Shown here: piece by piece, positions 23,053-34,063 of the stretch
Layout: each line of letters begins with the position of its first letter
How positions within the stretch are numbered: the first letter of the stretch is position 1
DNA from: Myrmaecium sp. VS I D KN 1
Taxonomy: Eukaryota; Ascomycota; Dothideomycetes; Valsariales; Valsariaceae
Reading direction: 5' to 3'
Length of the DNA stretch: 64,000 nucleotides
Assembly: GCA_019775845.1 (NCBI GenBank)
Contig: JADQAV010000025.1
Coordinates: 310,001-374,000, forward strand
The notes under the pieces: generated by a model
Told to the model about the DNA's origin: nothing
Databases searched by the model: none
The model's input: the letters and a program-made list of their open reading frames with translations, nothing else
Translations under genes and position numbers: made by a program

Positions 23053-23835
23053 ATGGCATCGCCGGCTCCAGCGGCGGCGGAAGTCCCCAATGGCATCTCC
23101 ACACCTCCGAACAACACTCAGAACGCCAGCTCTCCAACCACACGACAAACACCCACAGGCGGCACGCAACCAGACGGTGGCCCAACTCCAGCCTCCACCA
23201 ACGGCGCCACAGCCAACTCCGTCGCCTTGCCCGGTCAACCGACGCTCTCCACCAACCTCTCCGGGAAAGCTAAAGGTCCGCGGGACGCCCGCCTCATGCA
23301 CATCGTCCTCGCCTCCATGGGCGTCAGCGCATACGAACAGCGAGTACCGCTTCAACTGCTAGACTTTGCATACCGTTACACCTCAGGCGTACTTTCGGAT
23401 GCGCTAGCCGTCTCCGAAGGCCAGCCCAGCGGGCCGGGTAACAAGAAATCGAACGACGACAGCGGAATCAGCCTCCACGCGGTGCGGCAGGCGGTCACGT
23501 CTCGACTAGGCTATCAGTTCAACTCGGCGCTGCCGAAGGAGTACATGGCGGAGCTGGCGCTGGAGCGGAACCGCGTTGCGCTGCCGAAGGTGGAGCGGGA
23601 GTTTGGGATTCGTCTGCCGCCGGAGCGGTACTGTCTGACGGGTGTTGGCTGGAATCTGAAGGAGGAGTGGGATGAGGAGGTGGAGGTGGAGATGGAGGAT
23701 GAGCCGCAACAAGCGCAGAATGGGGAGGTGGCGGGAGCGACGGCGGATGAGGTCATGCGAGATGAGGACGAGGCGGAAGATGAGTTTGAGGAGGTCATGG
23801 GAGTTGGTGAGGACCAAGAGATGGCGGACGGCTGA
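23053..23835 (+). CDS. TAF9: TFIID/SAGA subunit TAF9
   Basis: Histone-fold TBP-associated factor shared by TFIID and SAGA; it pairs with TAF6. The single-exon gene gives 260 residues and begins in a CCACCATGG context at 23053 (a second in-frame ATG lies nine bases upstream). The first 75 residues are disordered (Pro/Thr/Asn). The histone fold runs about residues 78-165 with PRDARLMHIVLASMGV, VPLQLLDFAYRYTSGVL and SLHAVRQAVTSRLGYQFNS. It is followed by the TAF9 extension LPKEYMAELALERNRVALP and an acidic tail rich in Glu and Asp. All TAF9 landmarks are in order and intact. Confidence 0.93.
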   Translation: MASPAPAAAEVPNGISTPPNNTQNASSPTTRQTPTGGTQPDGGPTPASTNGATANSVALPGQPTLSTNLSGKAKGPRDARLMHIVLASMGVSAYEQRVPLQLLDFAYRYTSGVLSDALAVSEGQPSGPGNKKSNDDSGISLHAVRQAVTSRLGYQFNSALPKEYMAELALERNRVALPKVEREFGIRLPPERYCLTGVGWNLKEEWDEEVEVEMEDEPQQAQNGEVAGATADEVMRDEDEAEDEFEEVMGVGEDQEMADG

Positions 23836-24424
23836 TGGCGCATTCATGGTTCCTACAAGTTGACCAAAGAAGGGCATGCTGTGATGCTTGCAAAATCACC
23901 AGAGTTCGGTGCGCAAACTGGCGTATAAGGAGTTACAGGCGTGACGTTCTGATACTGCTTCGAAGCATACGGACGGCGTTGGAGGGAAATGAGGACACCT
24001 TTTGAAAGGAAGCCAGAGATCTTGTCTCCCACCTGCCGCATGTCTAGTCGGCTGTGACAGTTTCTTCTCATCTACAACCCATGATAATCATACAACCGGA
24101 ATAATGTGCTACGGCAGCACGTTCCTTCCAACAGGAAATATGACAAGACGTCTTGTTACAACTCAAAGAAACGTGTGTCGTGCTTTTTCCGCCTTCCGCA
24201 TCACGCTCGCATGCATCTCCCCTATAAATGCCCCCAGTCGCGCCCAAAACGCCATCGAAAAATGCAGTGTCCGCTCGCCATGCCCGTAAGAACGTCAGCG
24301 GCGACAACACCCCGCCCTCAATCCGGACACGGCATCTCGTCCCGGTGCCCCCATAACGAGACAAGCCGAGTGACAAGCCAACAAAGGCCGCTCAAAGCTT
24401 TCCAACAAATCACACGCCCACCGC
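23836..24424. other. Convergent intergenic region, TAF9 / CMC1
   Basis: Presumed 3' UTRs of two convergent genes. Nothing else recognised. Confidence 0.45.
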
Positions 24425-25049
24425 TCACTTCTTCCGCCGGCCATGCTCGTCCAAGCCCCACCACTCGTTGTGGAACTTCTCCTGCTCCTTCCGCTTCGCC
24501 TCCTTCTCCTCGCGCGCCTTGATCCGGGCCTCCTTGCCGAGGAACCACTCCTCCCGCGCGCGGTCCTGCTCCTCCTGCGTCGCGTGCTGCACCATGCAGC
24601 CATTCATCGCCAGCCGCTGCTGTCGGCACACCCACGTCGCCGTGAAGGTGCGGTTCGTCGCGCACTCGGCGAATTCTATGTGTATAAGGCTCTAATATCA
24701 GCGAAATGCACTTGCGCGTGCTGTCCCGACTCGCGGGGAAGGAAGAAGAGGGGTTGGAAAGCCGCCAGCCAGTATCCCGAGTTGAATCCCGGCATGGCTC
24801 TTGACTTCCTCCCCTACTCCCCCGTCCCGGCCTTTCCGGAGGTCGTATCTGGGACGTACCTTTGATTTCCTTCGCGCAGTATCCCCGCACGCGCTTGTAG
24901 TACAGGTCCCGCACCTGCGCCTCCTGGGCCGCGGACAGCGGCATCGGGTTCACCGGCAGCTTCGCGCGGGCGCTGGGCGGGATCGGGGCGGGCGTGGCAT
25001 CGACCGGGGACGGGGCCGCCGCCGGGGCGGCTGGTGGTGCGGTTGCCAT
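24425..25049 (-). CDS. CMC1: COX assembly twin-CX9C protein, CMC1 family
   Basis: Mitochondrial intermembrane-space protein for cytochrome c oxidase assembly. Exons are 25049-24860 and 24675-24425 (184-nt intron), giving 146 residues. Splicing joins CAKEIK|EFAEC and so completes the first CX9C motif; the second is CRQQRLAMNGC. Both Cys pairs that Mia40 would oxidise are therefore present only in the spliced product. The family start MPLSAAQEAQVRDLYYKRV appears at about residue 37 after a Pro/Ala-rich N-terminus, and the tail EKFHNEWWGLDEHGRRKK is typical. In-frame TTG codons lie upstream, but the first ATG is at 25049. Confidence 0.9.
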
Positions 25050-26244
25050 CGACGCTGCGGTCAACGAGGGAAGCCGGAAGCGGGTGGTGCCGGTCGGGTT
25101 GGTTGTTTTTATGCTGGCTTGAGAGATCGGTTGAAGGGGCGTGGAAGTGTGGTAGTGGTGTATTACGGGATTTTGTGAAAGGGGGGTGTTTGGTGGTGCG
25201 ATTGGCTTCGAGGGCAGCTCTTGGGCCCCGGAGGTTGCAGTGTCGTTTGCTCTCAGTTGAGGGTCGTTCGAGAGCGTTTATGCCTGCCAAGCGCGGCCGG
25301 AATCCCGGTAGGGCTGACGGTGTGCCGGGTCTGTTTATCTCAAGATCTCGCGCATTAACGGTCCTACGGAACAAGAGCAAAGAACATATCTTTGTGATAA
25401 ATCAATACCAATCTCTCATCCAACCCCTGAGAATGACCATTGCGCAAAAGACCCCTTCTCCACCATAACCATGATCGCCATATACCAGGCTTGATCAGAG
25501 CTTACCCGCCGTCCCCTGATTAATCCGATCTTGAGGGCATCCAAACATAAATGAGACAGGAGAGTGGCCAAACTATTTCGGATGGAATTCTTGGCCAACA
25601 TTGGGAGTTCTCTCGGCTGATCTCCTAAGATCTGTTGCCTTCAAGCAAGGAATCCAGGGGCTTATCACTCCCTCTGGGACTAAATCCTGACTACTCTGAT
25701 TGAGTACAGGAATTTCTCAGCATATATGGTAAAGCACAGTTTGAGAGTCCGTTTCGTTGTTAGAAGAGAAAGCATCGGACCGTCGGAGGGACGTCAACGC
25801 CAGTAGAAAACATCAGATGTTCTGAACTAGAATATCAGACTGACTACGGAGCCCACTAGAGCTACAGGAAGCCAGAGACATACCGGCAAGCGCTGAATCC
25901 GCGACTAAATCATTGTTGTAAATGTGAGAAATCTCTAGCAGACACATTCCCATTGGCATCGCACCATGCCCTGCCCTCAGACAACTAAGCAGACTGAACA
26001 AGTGTAGTCATGTTGCGCCTTATGCTAGATGGCACAGAAGCAAGGGAATCCCTCAAACGTCGGCGTCGAAAGCGCCTCATAAGCCTTGTTGTATCATTAG
26101 CCTTCCAACTCTCCTCCCTTCCCTTTTCCCGACCGCTGGTCCCCCTCACTCAGTCTCACGCCCAGCGAGTGGCTGTCACATAGCGCCATGTACAGCTCAG
26201 AAGAGCACTTTCTTCATCCCACAAGGCATCGTACATAGTCATGG
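25050..26244. other. Intergenic: CMC1 promoter and bZIP 3' region
   Basis: 1.2 kb without a supported gene. The part nearest CMC1 is GT-rich; the rest is balanced in composition with frames shorter than 65 codons. I looked for transposon or repeat signatures and found none. Confidence 0.4.
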
Positions 26245-27980
26245 TTAGCAACAGGAATGCCGATGCGCCCAGTCGCCCACCGTCTTCCAAAGCACGTTCC
26301 TCAGCTTCCCGATACTCGCCCTCGTCAACTCAGCCGGGTACGAAAGCACCTCTTCCGACGACGGCAAGATCGTTCGCCGCGGGAACTTGGTCGCGTAGCG
26401 CTCGTCATACATGCAGGGGAAGACATCGAAGAACGGACGATCGACGGCGAGCTGCAGCAGATCCTGCGGTTGGATGGCATAGTTGGCGGTCAGGTTGGCC
26501 ACTTCGGCCGAGCTTGGGATGTGGACCATGGCGTGGGCGTCCGGCGAGAAGACGGAGCCGGCGTGTTTTTCCAGGAGGTACAGTTCCCAGACGCGGATGG
26601 TGGCCGGTTGATGGGCGCCTGGCATTCGGTCGGGGCTACCGTACGGCTCGACGACGGTGTTGCTGAGGGCTACCTGGAAGAGAAAGTCGAGGTCGACTTT
26701 GTCCTGCATCTGGATGATCTTATCCCGAAGATCGGGCCACGGTATCCAGTCGATTGCCGGCTTATGGAAAACCGCGATCTGCATTGGCGTTGGTCGGAAA
26801 AGCGGGTGTAGATTCTCGTATGTCTCTTTACAAGGGAACATGCGGAAGAGCTCGTAGTCGAAGATGTGTTTATATGTTGACTTTGGTGCCGTTAGCAACG
26901 CCGGAAAAGCTACGGTGCGGAGGACGTTTTACCATGAATTTGAAACAGTTCTTGGACGCCAACCATGCCTCTCGAACCAGCCAGCAGAAGGCAGAAGCCA
27001 TGAGCTCCTTGGTCAGTTCGTTCGATCTGCCAGGCTTCGTTAAGCACTTGCTCGAAAAGTGTTCATAGGGAGTCATACCGGTATGGTAGTGTAGAAAACT
27101 CGTTCCAGATGACCTGGTTCATCGCCATTATGTGCCGGGAGATTCTGCATGGAAATGGAAAGGTCCATAGACTATGTGCTATTGCGTAAGTGCCTCCCAT
27201 GATCGTCTTTGCCGGCCACTGGGGATCCAAGAACCCGAACTGTGCCAGAACGTTGTGCAAATTTCTGACCGTCGGCTGTTGCCCGATGATATGTATACCT
27301 TTGTTGTCATCGTCCGTCTTGTTCTGCGAAATGTCATCGATGAGACTATCTGCCGCACCGAATGGGTCCGATTTGGGAAGTAGCGGTAGTGACGTCCATC
27401 CGGCATCCATCCAAAGCTCGTCATAAGGTGACTTAGTCTCCTTCGCGTCGAGTGAATGCGCCGAGATTGGCGATATGCTGGCATCCTCGCTGGCGGCTTC
27501 GGGCTTAGTTTGGTATTCGTGCACTATAAAAGGGCCTACTCCCAGAGGTTCCATCACCTCGAGAGATACATGGTTTCCAGGTAAGGGTTCAGGTAGAGCA
27601 CCGTTAACCGGGCAGCACAATGTTTCTGGTGGAGAGCTGGACTGGGGCCAGTATGATGTCGTAACATTCCCATTGACAGTCTCAGGTATTGCGCTGCGTT
27701 GAAGCCATACTTCCTTCGGGAGTTTGGTTGATTCCGCATTGAACGCTTCGAGGGTGTGGGTAAGCTGGAGGTTCGCCTCTTGCAAATGTCGAATTTCCTC
27801 CTGAGATTTCTGTTCGATCGACACGAGCCGTTTGATCTCCGCTTCGAGTTCTGCCACCACCTGGGTATGCCTCTGGTGTGAGAGTCGTAGCTCCTGGAGT
27901 TGCTTCGTTTGCCGCTCGCGAAACTTCTTCTGGTTCTCACAGTTCTGCCTCCGACGTCTAACGGGGTCTGACGTTGGCAT
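26245..27980 (-). CDS. bZIP transcription factor with DUF3425
   Basis: A fungal-specific regulator with an N-terminal basic leucine zipper and a C-terminal DUF3425 region. Exons are 27980-27079, 27026-26933 and 26880-26245, giving 543 residues; the introns are 52 nt each and carry CTTAAC- and GCTAAC-like branch sites. The basic region is RRRQNCENQKKFRERQ (residues 8-23). The zipper follows to about residue 75 with leucines in LRLSHQRHTQVVAELEAEI and IRHLQEANLQLTHTL. The middle is disordered. DUF3425 features include FGFLDPQ, LPYR|SNELTKELMASAFCW and HPLFRPTPMQIAVFHKPAID, then WPDLRDKIIQ. In related fungi such proteins act in stress or secondary-metabolite control, but no cluster lies nearby and no target can be named. 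Confidence 0.85.
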
Positions 27981-29309
27981 TGGGACTAAAACAATATAGA
28001 AACAGTAACGGTTGGGAAAGAGCTAGACGATGCAGTCCAAGATGAATTGAGGATATGCGGGGGCGACAGCTATTAAGATAGTCTCACATGATAAATCTTT
28101 AGCACAACAGCCTTGTTCCTGCGCTGAACAATGAGGCGCCACTTATAATCTAGATCTCCTGAACAGTGGAAACGGAGGCTGCAGACCTTCCGAGTTATTC
28201 CTGCTATCGAAGGTTAGCCTATGCAGGTCGTGCCCGCGGAGAACAAATGTTCGCAGTCTCTTCAGGCCCTTTGGCTGATAAGTTAAGCTAGAGGATGGAG
28301 ATAATACTTTCCTCACGGTTCAGGCTTCGTCATATATCGGTCATTCTGACCACATGGCTGGCCGTATCGAGCACCCGTTCCCAGATCCTCGGATATCGCA
28401 AGCCTGTAGCATGTGATGACAGGGTTGTACCAGTTCTCATATCATCACGGCAGCCAATCACAGCTGTCGATCAGGGAGCTCTGGTCTAAGGTATCGGGCG
28501 CTGCGCCCATGCAGGCATTCCCGGAGAGCGGTTTCGTCGGAAGCTTGACAAGGCTGAAGACCATAGCCACTGAGGTTTCTGGTTGACACGCCCCGGTCCC
28601 ATCTTATAACCACTATCACGCAACTGACGCCATCACTATTACTCGAGCGCTCCCGGGAAACCCACGCGGTCGGAGCCACTAGAGTGAGGGCTGGGACCAA
28701 ATTGCGGCAATACCCGCCAGTCGGGTCACTCAACGTGACTTCCTTGTCGGGGACGGACCGCATGCCGGCGCGCATACTGCCTGTTGTTCAAGGAATATGC
28801 TCGCATCTCAGGACGGCTTGAAAAGCCAGGCTTCTTGATTTCCTTGGATCTGAGGTGGGTGGCAGGCTCATATTGACGCTAGGAATGCTCTAGTAAAGTG
28901 AGATCCGATAGATCCGGTGGTTGCGGTCTGATACGCAGAGCAGAAGAAAGGATGGAAGATTGATAAAGCTGTGAGGGTTAAGAAGTCTTAAGCTTACCAT
29001 TCATTGCACATGGCAATATAGATATAAACAGATAGATATCCAGCAATCCAGCCTTCCTTTCTCTTCGTCTGAACAAGATTCATGTGGCAGATAGCTTTCG
29101 TACAGCAAAGACCGTTACAGGTGTGGACTTCAGGCACCCAGATAAGCAAGCAAATGCTGTGCTGCTACCGCAGCACGCCACAATCACGAAAATCTGATAC
29201 CGAAAGAGGCTGAGGCACAACCTTCCCAGCGCCTCCAATTGCTTTCATGAAGGATAGTCGCATTGGGGCTCGACAGTCCCATTAGATGGGACGTTGGCAC
29301 GAAGCAATC
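27981..29309. other. Intergenic: bZIP promoter and DMC1 3' region
   Basis: 1.3 kb with no supported gene. The longest frame (minus, 28458-28775) has no recognisable feature. The sequence is less GC-rich than the neighbours and has many stops in all frames. It must hold the bZIP promoter on the left. Confidence 0.4.
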
Positions 29310-30866
29310 TTAAGCTTTATCAGGATCGTTGATTCCCCCATTCGTGATGATGTAAGTGGCTTCACGCTCCGGGCAGTCTTACCCCTCATTAGAAAGCCGA
29401 AGCTAAGCTTGGGGCAGGATGCCATACCTGGTGAGTCTTGAATTTTGGCCACTCTCTCTTCTCCGCGGCCCTTGCGGAGGAGGATCCTGGTTGCAGAGGC
29501 GTGTGCAAGGATGTGTCCGCCTACGGCCTTGCGGCCGTCGGCTCCAGCGAAAAGCGCACTTGCTCCCGGGTCACTTTGAACTTGATTGGTCATGAGGACG
29601 CATACATTGAATTCTTCGGCCAGATGGGTCAGCTTGTTGAGAAACTGGTTGAGCTTCTGCTGACGCTCGTTAAGCTCGCCGCGGCCGGTATAATCTGTGC
29701 GGAATAGCGCCATGATGCTGTCGATGATAAGGAGGCGATACTCGTTCGTCGAGAAACACTCAGAAAGCGTATTGAGCAACTCATACTGGTGCTCGCTGTT
29801 TTGTGCTCGTGCATACAGGATGTTTTGCATTGCTTGTTCTCCATCAACTGATGTTGTTAGTCGCGAAATCTCATAAGCAAAGCAGTCACTCACCTCCAAA
29901 ACGCTCTGCGATCTGTTCAATTCTCTCCGGCCTAAAAGCACCCTCGGTATCTTGGTCTATTGTCAGAATTGGCTCATGGTAGCAACGGAGTCCTACTCCG
30001 CTGTCTTAGATGCATACCAATATACGCAACCTTGCCTTCAGCGCCGCCCATACTCTGAATTCAGTGAGTTGCCGCGCAGCAGCATAGCCAGGAACTCCTA
30101 CCTTAGGAAGCTACCACTGAAGTCAATCTCAAGGACGGATATTAGAAGCATAATTGACGTACCTGAGCAACCACAGACATCGTGAGCGACAGCTGCGTCT
30201 TCCCACAGCGGTACTCTCCAAACACTTCACTAATACTCATGCTCTGGAAGCCTCTGTCGCCGCACAGATGAGCTTGCAAAGAACCTGATGTATCGAGAGT
30301 CATCCGGGGGAGTTCTTACCCGCCCAATATCGTATCGAACTGCTTGCTCCCCGTCGAAATCTTCACGACCCTCTTCCGCACCTTTCCGAGCTCGAACGCC
30401 GTCGTGAAGCCGCAGATGCTCGGCTGGCACTTGGCGATCGCTTCCTTGATCTTCTCCACCTTGATCTCGCTGAAGCCCTTGATCTTGAGCAGCGTCCGGC
30501 GGGTGGCGGAGTGGACAGACTGCGAGATGGGAGAGAGGTCAATTGTGAGAAGACAGCGAACAGCAGATGCAAGCAGGAGGGGGGGATATCTTACAGCGAC
30601 GGTGTAGTACCCGTTGGTTTTGAGCTTGGTGATGTCCACCGCACCGATTCCTGAAGGGGAGCATGAGGACTTTTCCACTTCCTTCATCCGAAGGATAAGC
30701 AGACAAAGTCTGCAAGGATGACTTACCATGCGCTTGTATTTCATCAATATCAACTATGAAGCCTTCCTGCAGGACGGAAGACTCGGTCAGCTCAGCGGTC
30801 AGACGACGACAGGATAGGCAGCCATACCTCTTCAACGTCGCTAAATTCTTCAGTAGAAGCCGGCAT
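29310..30866 (-). CDS. DMC1: Meiotic recombinase Dmc1
   Basis: RecA/Rad51-family strand-exchange protein that works at meiotic double-strand breaks. Ten exons: 30866-30828, 30766-30727, 30650-30595, 30519-30320, 30253-30163, 30110-30102, 30054-30018, 29950-29894, 29847-29428 and 29377-29310. They give 338 residues, the usual Dmc1 length, with every phase matching. The N-terminal HhH part is [20 protein letters not shown]. Walker A is GEYRCGKT (124-131) and Walker B LLIID (215-219). Loop 2 reads [18 protein letters not shown], and the end reads [18 protein letters not shown]; the Dmc1-type [17 protein letters not shown] separates it from Rad51. One exon is only nine bases (Leu-Pro-Lys) and rebuilds [15 protein letters not shown]. 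Two acceptors are AAG. Confidence 0.95.
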
Positions 30867-32044
30867 GATGATGGTCACGAAGCGTCCTCACAACTCTCCT
30901 GGTAGCCGAGGGAATGGAAATGAAAGGAATATGGAGTAGAAATGACGGTAAAGTAGGATTCAACGATATCTTGACCTGCGGAAATGTAGATCTACAAGAA
31001 AAGAGTGGAGGGACGTTGAAGTAGACTTCGCTTATAACCCCTCATGGGGTCTGTTGCCTTGTCAAGGCGACGGAGGAGCAGATGCATGGCTTGCACCCTC
31101 AAGAACTTGAGCAACATCAAAGGCGTCAAGAAACCAACAGGATGGATTCATGAACCTTCCTAATGTGCATTAGTATAGCAAGTCGGAGGTATAACTTCGA
31201 ATACTCACCCCTCGCGCAAGCGTGATGCCACAGGCTGCGCAGCGCCAGACTCCTGAAGTTCGAGCAGTCAAGTGAGACGACCCTGAGTGGTAAAGGGAAC
31301 CCGGCCTGTCGCTCATGCTGAAAGACTGGAAAAGAGAAAGCAAACAAAATATGAGAAAAATTAAAACGTTGACCAGAAGAAGAGTTGTCTTGGGATTGCC
31401 AATCGTCCTATCTTATGCCCGACAAGTTACGAGAACGCGTACAGCTCCGCTTGACTCTTTTTTCCATCTTCTTTTCCTCGTGCGAAATCTAGTCTCCCTG
31501 CTACGTTTCACTTCGCCCCCCATTACTCTATCCTGTAACGCGGATCCAGCTTCTCCGCCTTTTCCCCCCTGCCGCCTTTCGCTCAAAGTACACGCTCTAC
31601 TCGAATTCCGCTAAACCACCTGTGTCGGAAGGCCGAAGATGTACATTGTGCCAAGGAGACACAAGAGACATCTTCTCGTTCCAAGTACAAGAGGCGAAAG
31701 CGAATGTAAGAGTAGAGCCATCCTTTTCAGCGCCAATTCGATGGGTGTCGAGGTTGTGTATAACGGGGATGCAAAATCATGGGTATCGGGATCTCGTGAA
31801 ACTTTTCGCAGCGATTAATTCGTGGAACGGTAGAAGTCGGTGCCAGAGGAAAAGAAAACGAAAAAAATGGCAGCCGCAGGCGTGTTAAGAGATGAAAAGA
31901 GAAAGATCGTGGGTGATATCACGGCGATAGAATCCAAATGAGATAAGAAGACATTTTGATGGCGAGGAAGTTCAGAATGGCGTTCGCTTGTATGTCATGT
32001 TACCATGAACTACCAAGTGGTTTCATGACCTATCCAAGACGAAT
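30867..32044. other. Intergenic: DMC1 promoter and GIS2 3' region
   Basis: 1.2 kb. Frames are short and unrelated to known proteins. The stretch at 31860-32040 suits the GIS2 3' UTR; the part next to DMC1 is presumably its meiotic promoter, but no specific site could be named. Confidence 0.4.
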
Positions 32045-32849
32045 CTAAGCGACGGCGGGAGCCGGCGCGACCGCAGCGGGAGCAACGGGAGGGAGACCGT
32101 CACCGTTGACCTCGTTCTGGGGGCACTCCCTGGAGATGTGGCCGGCCTCGCCGCAGCGGTAGCAGGTCTTGCCAGCGGTGTTGAGCGGGCCGCCGTTAGG
32201 GGCAGTGCAGTCCCTGGAGATGTGGCCGAGCTTGCCGCAGGCGTAGCACTTCATGGCCTGAGCCTGGCAGTCACGGGCGTAATGGTTGGGACCACCGCAC
32301 TTGTAGCAGGTAGCAGGACGAGGGCCGCCATAGGCACCACGGAAACCGGCACCGTATCCGCCACGGGCAACGGGGACACCACGGCCGATGCCAGCGGGGG
32401 CAGGGCAGTTGCGCTGGACAGGTTGTCAGGTTTCCAGATTACTTCAACAAAGACTGGCTGCACTCACAGCAAGATGGCCGATCTGGCCGCAAGCGTAGCA
32501 ACGTCCGCTGGTGGCACCGCTCAGGCGAAGAGTCGGGCAGTCAGCCTGGACGTGGCCAAGACCCTGGCAGTGGTAGCACTGCTTGGCTGAAGTTGCTGTT
32601 AGACTTCATCCCCAAGCTTCGCATGTTTTGTATGGTGGCTTACTCTCGGTGGTGCGCGGGTGAGGGCAGCCGTTGGACTCGTGGCCTGAAGTAGTACGTT
32701 AATCATCCGGTCCCTTCCGTCCGAACTGTTTAGCGACGCATACCAGGCTGCTTGCAATTGTAGCAGAGCCTCTCCGAAGAGGAGCAGACCTCAGCGTAGT
32801 GGCCAACGTTGCCACACTTGTAGCAGGCGCGACGAGAGAGAGAAGACAT
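32045..32849 (-). CDS. GIS2: CCHC zinc-knuckle protein, Gis2/CNBP/Byr3 type
   Basis: Small nucleic-acid-binding protein of the CNBP family; yeast Gis2 binds mRNAs and associates with ribosomes and stress granules. Exons are 32849-32744, 32685-32644, 32586-32468 and 32413-32045, giving 211 residues. Seven CX2CX4HX4C knuckles are visible: CYKCGNVGHYAEVC, CYNCKQPGHESNGC, CYHCQGLGHVQADC, CYACGQIGHLARNC, CYKCGGPNHYARDC, CYACGKLGHISRDC and CYRCGEAGHISREC. Knuckles 2 and 4 are each split by an intron, so they exist only after splicing. A Gly/Arg-rich spacer (GIGRGVPVARGGYGAGFRG) sits between knuckles 4 and 5, as in CNBP. The tail is Pro/Ala-rich. Confidence 0.95.
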
Positions 32850-34063
32850 CCTGCTTATTTCCTATCGCAAAGTGGTGTAAGCGCGGGAGCGTTTTATCGA
32901 GACGCGAGATGCCAAAGAGCGCATGAACGGGCCGTATGAGGCAGAGGAATGCAAGGGCAGAGCAAAGGGTGGCAGCTTGTAGAAGAAGCGCGTGGGCGGT
33001 GGGATATTCGTGGGCTATGCGCAGAGAGGGGCGGCTGATGTGAATACCTGCAAAAATCCTTCACGCTGCGAGCGGCAGGCAGTCAGCGGATCGCTCAACC
33101 CGAAGGCAGTGACGAGCGAGGAGGGCATCACTCACGTTCCTAGGTTCCCAGCTAAAAGCTCTCCGTTCCTCAGCGACAACGACGTCCGTCCTCCAAGAAT
33201 AATCTGAAAGAGCGCAAAAGTATATGTAGAATGTGCGGTACGTACGAGGGGTGCAAGAGAGGAGGGCACTCGGTGGGCGCAGGGGCCTCCTCAATGTGCG
33301 GACTATGAGACCAAGGCATTTTTCCTTCCGCGGTCACCGCGCCGTGGCGAGCCCAACCCGGTTTTGGTGTGGGTTGGGATGGGTGTCGCAGCGCCTCTCG
33401 GTGTTATGATTCGAGTGCGCGCGGTGGTTCGCTGCGGAACTGGTCTATTACCACCAATTTTTCACATGGCCGTCTAGTATCGTACCGTGGTCATTGGCTG
33501 AAATCTTCGGCCGCCAAAGAGGGGCGAAACGCCGCCGCGACACCGTTCGCGCGCGGTCTTCTCCAACCTTTGAGAGGAGCCACGATGACCGCTTGGTCGC
33601 GGAGCCTCTCACTCACCCGGCGCCTGCTCCCTGATTGTGCGAGATTGCAAGTTTGCGACACGTTCGGACATGGCCGCACCAGTAGATGAAAGTGGTAATT
33701 TCGGGTCAGGAGTAAGGAACGCCAGCGATCCGACAGCACCGGCAGTTAAGGTGACTCCAACCCTGCGTAATTATGGATAGGGACCATATCCCATATGAAC
33801 CTATCAGATACTGCTTCTTGCTAGCATGCTTCCATGGGCGTAGAGCGTCGACCCAATACATCGTCTGCTTTGTAGTAGCCAAAGTGATGTACTCTGGAAA
33901 GTAACACGCCCGCCGAAAAGAAAGACGCACGTTAAAATAGGCAACGGAGATGACGATATATCTTCAATATTATCTCTAAACATGAGCTCCTTATAGGTGC
34001 GACTGAGGCATATGTCGTTTATATGATTTCCGGCGCAATCTGATGTCATACCGTGATGCTGCG
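32850..34063. other. Intergenic: GIS2 promoter and UAP1 3' region
   Basis: 1.2 kb without a supported gene. The half near GIS2 is GC-rich with CT-rich tracts, as expected for a strongly expressed housekeeping promoter; the half near UAP1 is AT-richer. Confidence 0.4.

Noticed and set aside
25050-29309. Two gene-poor stretches around the bZIP gene considered as decayed mobile elements
   Set aside because: No terminal repeats, target-site duplications, transposase or reverse-transcriptase motifs, and no strong AT shift typical of RIP.
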